From the NCBI GenBank assembly GCA_903970565.1, contig CAJCJE010000515.1, positions 1 through 5,235 on the forward strand: a stretch of DNA of 5,235 bases, read 5' to 3'. Source of the DNA: Candidatus Melainabacteria bacterium. GTDB taxonomy: Bacteria; Actinomycetota; Actinomycetes; Mycobacteriales; Pseudonocardiaceae. Shown here one piece after another: positions 1 through 5,235 of this stretch (its first letter is position 1; every line of letters begins with the position of its first letter). The notes under the pieces are model-generated. The model made no database searches and was not told where the DNA came from. It saw only the letters and a program-made list of their open reading frames with translations. The position numbers were made by a program, and so were the translations under genes.

Positions 1-1
1 C

Positions 2-61
2 GGCGGCTCCGAGTGGGAAGAGGTGAGGAGCGCGAGACACGGCCAGCGGTCTGCGCGCTGA
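2..61 (+). CDS. Possible C-terminal tail of an upstream plus-strand gene (partial)
   Basis: Reading the plus strand from base 2 gives an open frame of 19 codons (GGSEWEEVRSARHGQRSAR) ending in TGA at 59-61. The left part is cut off by the window edge. The only support is that a hairpin (62-83) starts directly after this stop, as expected for the end of a gene. The piece is too short for family recognition. The frame starting at base 3 closes after eight codons, and the frame starting at base 1 stays open much longer without looking like protein. Treat this as a guess. Confidence 0.22.
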   Translation, partial: GGSEWEEVRSARHGQRSAR

Positions 62-83
62 CCGGCCACAACTTTGTGTCCGG
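62..83 (+). terminator. Hairpin after the putative plus-strand stop
   Basis: An imperfect inverted repeat pairs CCGG (62-65) with CCGG (80-83) and CACA (67-70) with TGTG (75-78). It has one C/T mismatch (66 with 79) and a 4-nt loop. It begins on the base after the TGA at 59-61. There is no T run after it, which is common for actinobacterial terminators, so termination is inferred from position and structure only. Confidence 0.25.
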
Positions 84-209
84 ACTGCGAGCATCCTATC
101 CCTCGCCCGCTTGGCCTTTCGCTACCGGTTCACCTACTGGAAACATGCCGGGAACACCCGGATCGACGCAGCGTTCGTTCGGTATGGCCGGATTGACGGT
201 GAATCGTCA

Positions 210-232
210 AGCGCCGCAGGGGATGCGGCGCT
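210..232 (-). terminator. Strong hairpin downstream of the DUF397 gene
   Basis: A perfect 8-bp inverted repeat pairs AGCGCCGC (210-217) with GCGGCGCT (225-232) around a 7-nt loop. It lies about 30 nt beyond the stop codon of the minus-strand DUF397 gene. It is nearly all G-C and is followed on the minus strand by TGACGATT rather than a clean T run. The likely role is a U-less terminator or a 3'-end stabiliser for that gene. It could also act on convergent transcripts from the left. Confidence 0.45.
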
Positions 233-275
233 CGGCAGGGCTCGACAGGGCTCGGCAGGGGCTCACCAGGGCTCG
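231..275. repeat. Short degenerate 10-bp tandem repeat
   Basis: Units read CTCGGCAGGG (231-240), CTCGACAGGG (241-250), CTCGGCAGGG (251-260), one extra G, CTCACCAGGG (262-271) and the start of another unit (CTCG, 272-275). The first and third units are identical and the others differ by one or two bases. The run overlaps the right arm of the 210-232 hairpin on one side and the stop and last codons of the DUF397 gene on the other. It is probably a slippage product, and no function is evident. Confidence 0.6.
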
Positions 276-568
276 TCGAACTCGCCGTCCTTGGCGCCGG
301 CGACGAAGGCGTCCCACTCCGCGGGGGTGAATACCAGGACGGTGTCGTCCGGTCCGGTGTACTTGGAATTGCGCATCGCGACATAGGTGACACCGTCGGT
401 GTGCGGGACGAAGGCGACTTCGACGTATTCACCCTCGTCGTCATCGGGATCACCGGCGCGCTGCCACTCGGCCTCGGTCAGGTCGAGCTTGCCGCGAACG
501 TGCGCCTTGTCGTCGTAGATGGGCGCGCTGGCCGCGGTTTCGGTGGCGTCGACGGATTCGTCGCTCAT
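263..568 (-). CDS. DUF397 domain-containing protein
   Basis: This 101-residue acidic protein has no signal peptide or membrane segment. Residues about 35-98 match the DUF397 pattern of actinobacteria: a Trp near the start (W35), a YVEVA strand (48-52), VAMRNSK (63-69), then a C-terminal FTPAEWDAF (80-88) and DGEF (94-97). Residues 1-30 are an Asp/Glu/Ala-rich extension. The ATG at 568 has a GGGGGT ribosome-binding stretch 6 nt upstream. DUF397 genes usually sit beside an XRE-type helix-turn-helix regulator and are thought to act with it in developmental or stress switches. No such regulator is visible here, though one could lie beyond the left edge. Biochemical function is unknown. Family assignment is firm and role is not. 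Confidence 0.9.
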   Translation of the reverse strand: MSDESVDATETAASAPIYDDKAHVRGKLDLTEAEWQRAGDPDDDEGEYVEVAFVPHTDGVTYVAMRNSKYTGPDDTVLVFTPAEWDAFVAGAKDGEFDEPW

Positions 569-580
569 CGAATTACCCCC

Positions 581-850
581 GTGATTTCGGACATGTGGTC
601 AGGTGCGCACAGCACGATACGCACCCGCGCGAACACGCGGCGCAGGGGTCGGCGCCGAACCCGTCGGCCGCACCCTCGAAACTCAACTGGACCAAGCACT
701 CGGAGTCTGGTCGGCCAAGTCTCGCGGCTGCGGCCGACCAGGGCAACAATGCCTCGCGACCACGGGAAGGGACGACACGCCAGCCCACTCGCCCGACAAC
801 GCCAGATCTTGATCAACAACGACTAGAATTGAATTTCGGGGGCCCCAACT
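581..850. other. Intergenic region without a convincing gene
   Basis: Several overlapping open frames exist on both strands, as expected in high-GC DNA. None shows a recognisable domain, a convincing ribosome-binding site or the codon bias of the ilv genes. The stretch contains an 18-bp sequence at 763-780 that recurs at 852-869, and a locally AT-richer patch at about 804-837. That patch could hold promoter elements for the DUF397 gene, but I could not define a -35/-10 pair with confidence. A cysteine-rich minus-strand frame (573-788) is discussed as a finding. Confidence 0.5.
763..780 (+). repeat. Direct repeat copy A (18 bp)
   Basis: This copy matches 852-869 at 17 of 18 positions, and the shared core is GGGAAGGGACGACACGC apart from one base. 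It equals the left flank and left arm of the large palindrome at 858-906 but lacks its own nearby right arm. It looks like a half-copy of a palindromic repeat element, and could pair with the right arm at 895-906. Confidence 0.7.
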
Positions 851-851
851 A

Positions 852-906
852 CCGGAAGGGACGACACGCGCACCGGTTTGTGGCAACCGGTTCGGCGTGT
901 CGTCCC
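852..906. repeat. Large two-part palindrome; candidate terminator for the ilv operon
   Basis: The outer arms GGGACGACACGC (858-869) and GCGTGTCGTCCC (895-906) are perfect 12-bp complements. Inside them ACCGGTT (872-878) pairs perfectly with AACCGGT (885-891), leaving a 6-nt loop and a small internal loop (870-871 against 892-894). The total is 19 paired bases in 49 nt. Bases 852-857 belong to the flanking direct repeat. It lies about 270 nt beyond the ilvC stop, after the minisatellite, and is the strongest structure downstream of the operon. It may end ilv transcription, although no T run follows on the minus strand. A dispersed extragenic palindrome is an equally good reading. Confidence 0.7.
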
Positions 907-913
907 TGGGGGT

Positions 914-1179
914 GGAGCGTCATTCGCGGAGCGCGTCCTCCGTGGATCGTGTTGTCCGTGGAGAGCGTTGTCCGTGGAGAGCGGTAATCCCGGAGCGCAT
1001 CCTCCGTAGAGCGCATCCTCCGTGGAAAGCGGCAATCCCAGAGCGCGTTGTCCGTCGCAGGCGTTATCCGTGAGGTAGCGCGTTGTCACGGATCAGCGCG
1101 GTTTCGCAGGGTTAGCGCGTTTCTCGGGGGTGGTGCGTTCCTCGGGGGTGGTGCGTTCCTCGGGGTGATGCGGGTGTTC

Positions 1180-1181
<2 letters not shown>
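914..1181. repeat. Degenerate 16/18-bp minisatellite array
   Basis: About sixteen tandem units fill the space downstream of ilvC. The first is a 14-bp unit (914-927). Nine units of exactly 16 bp follow, starting at 928, 944, 960, 976, 992, 1008, 1024, 1040 and 1056. Five units of 18 bp start at 1072, 1090, 1108, 1126 and 1144, and a final 20-bp unit starts at 1162. Typical units are GGAGAGCGTTGTCCGT (960-975) and GGGGGTGGTGCGTTCCTC. The copies at 1126 and 1144 are identical, and those at 992 and 1008 differ by one base. Units 976 and 1024 (both ending AATCCC) suggest a 48-bp higher-order period. The array ends inside the ilvC stop codon (1180-1182), so it forms the 3' UTR of the operon. Confidence 0.85.
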
Positions 1182-2265
<1,084 letters not shown>

Positions 2266-2772
2266 TCAGCGGACCGCGGTCGCGGTGATCGAGCGGGGTC
2301 CACGGCCGACGGCGACCATGCCGGACTGGACCAGCTCACGCACTCCGAACGGTTCGAGTATGCGCACGAACGCATCCAGTTTGTCGACGGTCCCGGTTGC
2401 CTCGATGGTGAGCGACTCCGGGGACACATCGACCACTTTGGCCCGAAACAGTTGTACGGTTTCCAGGACCTGGGTGCGCACCGTGCCATCCGCGCGCACC
2501 TTGATCAGCAACAGTTCGCGCTGAACCGCTGTTGACGGTTCCAGCTCGACGATCTTGATCACGTTCACCAGCTTGTTGAGCTGTTTGGTGACCTGTTCCA
2601 ACGGCTGTTCGTCGACCGAGACCACGATGGTCATCCGGGACACGTCCGGGTTCTCGGTCGGGCCGACCGCGAGTGACTCGATGTTGAAGCCGCGCCGGGA
2701 GAACAGGCCGGCGACCCTGGCCAGCACACCGGGCCGGTTCTCGGTCAGCACGCTCAGGGTGTGCTTGCTCAT
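2266..2772 (-). CDS. ilvN: Acetolactate synthase small (regulatory) subunit
   Basis: IlvN binds the IlvB catalytic subunit, raises its activity and confers feedback inhibition by branched-chain amino acids, classically valine. The 168 residues match the usual length. An N-terminal ACT domain (about 4-75) contains the effector-site signature NRPGVLARVAGLF (12-24) followed by RRGFNIESL (26-34). The C-terminal ALS small-subunit domain spans about 84-158. I chose ATG 2772 because the ACT domain begins at once (MSKHTLSVL) and AGGTGG lies 9 nt upstream. Longer in-frame starts at 2868 and 2898 would add Arg/His-rich residues unlike the family and overlap ilvB. It lies 88 nt downstream of ilvB and 72 nt upstream of ilvC, co-oriented with both. 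Confidence 0.97.
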   Translation of the reverse strand: MSKHTLSVLTENRPGVLARVAGLFSRRGFNIESLAVGPTENPDVSRMTIVVSVDEQPLEQVTKQLNKLVNVIKIVELEPSTAVQRELLLIKVRADGTVRTQVLETVQLFRAKVVDVSPESLTIEATGTVDKLDAFVRILEPFGVRELVQSGMVAVGRGPRSITATAVR

Positions 2773-2781
2773 GCGATCATG

Positions 2782-2787
2782 CCACCT
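2782..2787 (-). promoter_or_regulatory. Ribosome-binding site of ilvN (decides the start)
   Basis: AGGTGG on the minus strand lies 9 nt before ATG 2772. It supports this start over the in-frame ATGs at 2868 and 2898, which overlap the end of ilvB. Confidence 0.6.
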
Positions 2788-2795
2788 ATCGTGCC

Positions 2796-2819
2796 GGTGC
2801 CGAGCGGCTGCCCGGCACC
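2796..2819 (-). other. Hairpin in the ilvB-ilvN spacer
   Basis: GGTGCCG (2796-2802) and CGGCACC (2813-2819) are perfect 7-bp complements with a 10-nt loop. The spacer also has CCC-TTCG-GGG at 2821-2830, a second short hairpin. No T run follows either one. They may affect mRNA stability or the relative yield of the two subunits, but that is inference. Confidence 0.3.
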
Positions 2820-2860
2820 TCCCTTCGGGGTAGGCCCGCTCGTGGAGGTCCTGGCGCGCA

Positions 2861-4699
2861 TCAGACATCGTCCTCGTCGAACAGCGGGCGAATGCCACGG
2901 GCGGCCATGATCTCGTCGTTGCCGGTGCCGGCCGCGACCATCGGCCAGACCTGGGCGTCCTTGCCGACCACGAAGTCGATCACGACCGGACGGTCGTTGA
3001 TCTCCTGCGCCTTCCGGATCGTCGCATCGACGTCCTCTTTGGACTCACAGCGTAGGCCGACGCAGCCCAGGGCCTCGGCGAGCAACTTGAAGTCCGGGAT
3101 GCGGTGTTTGTGCGTGCCGAGGTCGGTCGCGGAGTAGCGGCCCTCGTAGAACAGGTTCTGCCACTGCCGCACCATGCCGAGGTTGCCGTTGTTCATCACG
3201 GCGACCTTGATCGGCGCGCCCTCGATGGCGCAGGTGGCCAGTTCCTGGTTGGTCATCTGGAAGCAGCCGTCGCCGTCGATCGCCCACACCTCGGTGTCGG
3301 GCAGCCCGAACTTGGCGCCCATCGCGGCCGGCACCGCGAAGCCCATCGTGCCAAGGCCGCCGGAGTTGATCCAACTGCGCGGCCGTTCGTAGTGCACGAA
3401 CTGCGCGGCCCACATCTGGTGCTGGCCGACGCCCGCCGTGTACACCGCGTCCGGGCCGGCCAGTGCGCCGATCCGCTCGATGACGTAGTGCGGGGACAGC
3501 GTGCCGTCGCTGGGCCAGTCGTAGCCGAGCGGGAAGGTGTCCCGCCAGCCCGACAGCTGCTGCCACCACGGGGTGAGGTCGGCCGAACCGGTGTCCCGTT
3601 CGCTGGTGACCGAGGTGATCAGCTCGGTGAGGATCTCCTTGCAGTCCCCGACGATCGGCACGTCGGCATGACGGTTCTTGGAGATCTCGGCCGGGTCGAT
3701 GTCCGCGTGCACGATCTTGGCGTCCGGAGCGAAGGAGGACAGCTGGCCGGTGACCCGGTCGTCGAACCGGGCGCCGAGCGCGATCAGCAGGTCCGCCCGC
3801 TGCATCGCGGCGACCGCGGCAACCGCGCCGTGCATCCCCGGCATCCCGAGGTGCTGGGGGTGCGAGTCGGGGAAGGCGCCCTTGGCCATCAGCGTGGTGA
3901 CCACCGGAATACCGGTCAGCTCGGCCAGTTCCCGCAGCTGCTCGGTGGCGTTCGCCTTGAGCACGCCGCCGCCGACGTAGAAGACCGGGCGGTGCGAGGA
4001 GCAGATGAGTTTCGCGGCCTCGCGGACCTGCTTGCCGTGCGGGCGGGTGGTCGGCCGGTAGCCGGGCAGGTGCATCTCCGGCGGCCAGGAGAACGACGTG
4101 TTCGCCTGCATGACGTCCTTGGGGATGTCCACCAGCACCGGGCCGGGACGGCCGGTCGAGGCGAGGTGGAAGGCCTCGGCGATGGCGCCGGGGATCTCCG
4201 CGGGGTCGGTGACCAGGAAGCTGTGCTTGGTGATCGGCATGGTGATGCCGCAGATGTCGGCTTCCTGGAAGCCGTCGGTGCCGATCAGTGGCCGGGCCAC
4301 CTGGCCGGTGATGGCGACCACCGGGACGGAGTCCATGTAGGCGTCGGCGAGCGGGGTGACCAGGTTGGTCGCGCCGGGGCCGGAGGTGGCGATGCAGACC
4401 CCGACCTTGCCGGTGGCCTGGGCGTATCCGGTGGCCGCGTGACCCGCGCCCTGTTCGTGCCGGACCAGCACGTGGCGCACCTTGGTCGAGTCCAGCAGCG
4501 CGTCGTAGGCGGGCATGATCGCGCCGCCGGGAATACCGAACGCGACCTCGCACCCAACCGACTCGAGCGATCGGACGAGTGACTGTGCTCCGGTTACCCC
4601 GACCGGCGCGCCTGCTGGCGGCGTCGGCTTGGGCCGAGAGTGCTGCGGCGGATGCGGCGCTCCGGGTGGCGGAGCGGGTCGCGGCGTTGCGGTGGTCAT
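2861..4699 (-). CDS. ilvB: Acetolactate (acetohydroxyacid) synthase large, catalytic subunit
   Basis: This ThDP- and FAD-dependent enzyme condenses two pyruvates to 2-acetolactate, or pyruvate plus 2-oxobutyrate to 2-aceto-2-hydroxybutyrate. It is the committed step to valine, leucine and isoleucine. The 612 residues match mycobacterial IlvB1 in length. A proline-rich, probably disordered N-terminus (1-34) precedes the N-terminal ThDP domain (about 36-200), with catalytic Glu E82 in [10 protein letters not shown]. The central domain (about 225-360) has [12 protein letters not shown] at 307-318. The C-terminal ThDP/Mg domain has GDG at 476-478, with metal ligands D477 and N504, and RQWQ at 511-514 with the Trp that contacts herbicides in relatives. 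The closest hints of a ribosome-binding site are GAGG (4706-4709), 6 nt before ATG 4699. It is the first gene of ilvB-ilvN-ilvC and lies behind an attenuator. Confidence 0.98.
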   Translation of the reverse strand: MTTATPRPAPPPGAPHPPQHSRPKPTPPAGAPVGVTGAQSLVRSLESVGCEVAFGIPGGAIMPAYDALLDSTKVRHVLVRHEQGAGHAATGYAQATGKVGVCIATSGPGATNLVTPLADAYMDSVPVVAITGQVARPLIGTDGFQEADICGITMPITKHSFLVTDPAEIPGAIAEAFHLASTGRPGPVLVDIPKDVMQANTSFSWPPEMHLPGYRPTTRPHGKQVREAAKLICSSHRPVFYVGGGVLKANATEQLRELAELTGIPVVTTLMAKGAFPDSHPQHLGMPGMHGAVAAVAAMQRADLLIALGARFDDRVTGQLSSFAPDAKIVHADIDPAEISKNRHADVPIVGDCKEILTELITSVTSERDTGSADLTPWWQQLSGWRDTFPLGYDWPSDGTLSPHYVIERIGALAGPDAVYTAGVGQHQMWAAQFVHYERPRSWINSGGLGTMGFAVPAAMGAKFGLPDTEVWAIDGDGCFQMTNQELATCAIEGAPIKVAVMNNGNLGMVRQWQNLFYEGRYSATDLGTHKHRIPDFKLLAEALGCVGLRCESKEDVDATIRKAQEINDRPVVIDFVVGKDAQVWPMVAAGTGNDEIMAARGIRPLFDEDDV

Positions 4700-4756
4700 C
4701 GTTCGCCTCGCGTTGGAGTCTGGGGGGAGGTCACGTCAAGAAGTGATCCGGGCAAC

Positions 4757-4793
4757 AAAAAACCCTCGTCGACCGGTGTGGTCATACGAGGGT
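4757..4793 (-). terminator. Intrinsic terminator (attenuator) in the ilvB leader
   Basis: Read on the minus strand, ACCCTCGT (4793-4786) pairs perfectly with ACGAGGGT (4769-4762). A second stem inside the loop pairs GACC (4783-4780) with GGTC (4774-4771). The outer stem is followed at once by TTTTTG (4761-4756). This is a classical intrinsic terminator, with polarity only for the minus strand. It lies between the leader peptide and ilvB, 57 nt before the ilvB start. That is where a premature terminator controlled by leader translation is expected. Confidence 0.85.
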
Positions 4794-4833
4794 AGGCGCG
4801 TCGACGATGAAGTACTTCAGACGTCGGCGCGCC
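4766..4833 (-). promoter_or_regulatory. Competing RNA pairings of the ilvB attenuator
   Basis: Three alternative pairings can be drawn. Segment 1, GGCGCGCCGACG (4833-4822, inside the leader ORF), pairs with segment 2, CGTCGACGCGCC (4806-4795), at 11 of 12 positions. Segment 2 can instead pair its TCGTCGAC (4807-4800) with GTCGACGA (4773-4766), 8 perfect base pairs, which takes up part of the terminator's 3' arm (4766-4769). The third is the terminator stem itself (4762-4769 with 4786-4793). A ribosome stalled on the Ile-Leu-Val-Leu codons would cover segment 1, free segment 2 and favour the antiterminator. Free translation or no translation would allow termination. The pairings are seen in the sequence; the switch is inferred from known amino acid attenuators. 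Confidence 0.7.
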
Positions 4834-4864
4834 CGGGAAGTACGAGAATGTTGGTTGTCGACAC
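4817..4864 (-). CDS. ilvB leader peptide (attenuation)
   Basis: This 15-codon frame starts with GTG at 4864 and reads MSTTNILVLPGRADV, then TGA. Residues 6-9 are Ile-Leu-Val-Leu in a row (ATT, CTC, GTA, CTT at 4849-4838), exactly the three amino acids made by the pathway below it. ATT, GTA and CTT are uncommon codons in this G/C-ending gene set, which would sharpen stalling when charged tRNA is scarce. The end of the ORF overlaps segment 1 of the attenuator. There is no Shine-Dalgarno sequence, and the predicted transcription start is at or next to the GTG, so it may be translated leaderless. It is too short for routine gene calling. The peptide itself probably has no function after synthesis. 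Confidence 0.8.
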   Translation of the reverse strand: MSTTNILVLPGRADV

Positions 4865-4871
4865 GGGACAG

Positions 4872-4901
4872 ACGTTAATCCGAACGGCCCGTCAACGTCA
4901 A
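4872..4901 (-). promoter_or_regulatory. Predicted ilvBNC promoter
   Basis: On the minus strand TTGACG (4901-4896) is followed after 18 nt by TAACGT (4877-4872), fitting the actinobacterial -35 TTGAC and -10 TAnnnT pattern. The last base of the -10 is 7 nt from the GTG of the leader peptide, so transcription should start at or within a base or two of 4864. A second TTGACG (4895-4890) directly abuts the first, but its spacing to this -10 would be only 12 nt. Confidence 0.55.
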
Positions 4902-4995
4902 CCTGGCGGGACGCTGCTCCCGGATGATGGACACCCGACCGGGTGAGAGTGGCCCGGTTCGCCAGTCGCAACGGCCGGAGTGCGACCATCAGGGT

Positions 4996-5235
4996 GTGGT
5001 GGAGAGCATCCCTCGGCGCTTGGTGTTCCGAATCCCGGCCATTTCGCAGGTCGGTGTCTTCTTCGCGTTCCTGACCACGTCCGTGGTCGCGCTGGCCGGT
5101 CCGAAGCTGTTGCTGCTGGTCTACCTGGTCCCGATCGGGCTGGGTGTCTGGCTGTGGCGCACCCGCACGGTCGTGGACCAGGAGCGGATCTCGGTCCGAC
5201 GGGCGCTGCGCACCCGGTCGATCGACTGGTCGCAG
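4996..5235 (+). CDS. PH-domain membrane protein, N-terminal part (cut by window end)
   Basis: The frame is open to the last base, giving 80 residues from GTG 4996. A basic N-terminus (IPRRLVFRIP) is followed by two hydrophobic segments, about residues 16-34 and 38-54, joined by a GPK turn. The start of a beta-rich domain follows (TRTVVDQERISVRRALRTRSIDW). This is the layout of small actinobacterial bacterial-PH proteins. M. tuberculosis Cfp6, encoded divergently beside ilvB1, is the likely relative, judged from memory of that locus. It is probably anchored in the cell membrane, with no known biochemical role. The start is uncertain: GTG 4996 and 4999 are adjacent with only a distant GGAG (4977-4980). 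In-frame ATGs at 4924 and 4927 would add 24 hydrophilic residues, and GTG 5023 would shorten it. It is divergent from ilvB. Confidence 0.75.
   Translation, partial: MVESIPRRLVFRIPAISQVGVFFAFLTTSVVALAGPKLLLLVYLVPIGLGVWLWRTRTVVDQERISVRRALRTRSIDWSQ

Noticed and set aside
13..330. Plus-strand Arg-rich frame at the left edge
   Set aside because: It overlaps the DUF397 gene, the tandem repeat and the hairpin, and has no recognisable domain or ribosome-binding site.
823..1089. Minus-strand 88-codon frame with a 16-residue repeat (LPLSTEDALYGG / LPLSTDNALHGQ)
   Set aside because: The protein repeat is a by-product of three 16-bp DNA units (48 bp). The frame runs straight through the large palindrome, lacks a good ribosome-binding site and matches no family.
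2773..2898. N-terminal extension of ilvN to the upstream ATG at 2898
   Set aside because: The added 42 residues are Arg/His-rich, overlap ilvB and are unlike IlvN proteins. ATG 2772 has its own ribosome-binding site and begins directly with the ACT domain.
3045..4582. Long frames on both strands within ilvB
   Set aside because: Both are shadows of the clear IlvB reading frame; one is an Arg-rich frame-shifted translation and the other an antisense translation.
4700..4864. T-box or other riboswitch as the ilvB leader
   Set aside because: I see no T-box consensus or known aptamer. The leader peptide plus terminator accounts for the structure.
4696..4989. 97-codon minus-strand frame covering the ilvB leader
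   Set aside because: It runs through the promoter, leader peptide and terminator in another frame and overlaps the ilvB start. The short ILVL leader peptide explains the region better.

Overview
The window comes from a high-GC actinobacterium, most likely a Nocardia-like member of the Mycobacteriales. The evidence is strongly G/C-ending codons, proteins that closely resemble mycobacterial/nocardial IlvB, IlvN and IlvC, a DUF397 protein (a family largely confined to actinobacteria), and a divergent PH-domain membrane protein next to ilvB. From memory, M. tuberculosis has the same neighbour pair (ilvB1 beside cfp6). The genus is an inference.

Layout. Bases 1-262 hold a possible tail of a plus-strand gene ending at 61, a hairpin just after it, a second hairpin (210-232) and a short 10-bp tandem repeat. 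A minus-strand DUF397 gene lies at 263-568. Bases 569-1179 have no convincing gene. They contain a direct repeat, a large two-part palindrome (858-906) and a striking degenerate minisatellite (914-1181, units of 16 then 18 bp) that runs into the ilvC stop codon. The rest is a minus-strand branched-chain amino acid operon, transcribed ilvB (4699-2861), ilvN (2772-2266), ilvC (2193-1180). At the right edge a plus-strand PH-domain gene begins near 4996 and runs off the window.

How it works together. IlvB and IlvN form acetohydroxyacid synthase, with IlvN as the valine-sensing regulatory subunit. IlvC carries out the next step of isoleucine/valine synthesis. The roughly 165-nt leader upstream of ilvB reads as a complete ribosome-mediated attenuator. 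It has a probable promoter, a 15-codon leader peptide with consecutive Ile-Leu-Val-Leu codons, an intrinsic terminator with a T run, and two competing pairings that could form a protective stem or an antiterminator. The leader peptide appears to start at or within a base or two of the predicted transcription start, so it may be leaderless.

The protein-coding part is ordinary core metabolism. The most noteworthy items are the attenuator, which gene callers would miss, and the repeat-rich 3' region of the operon. I found no sign of a novel defence system or mobile element.
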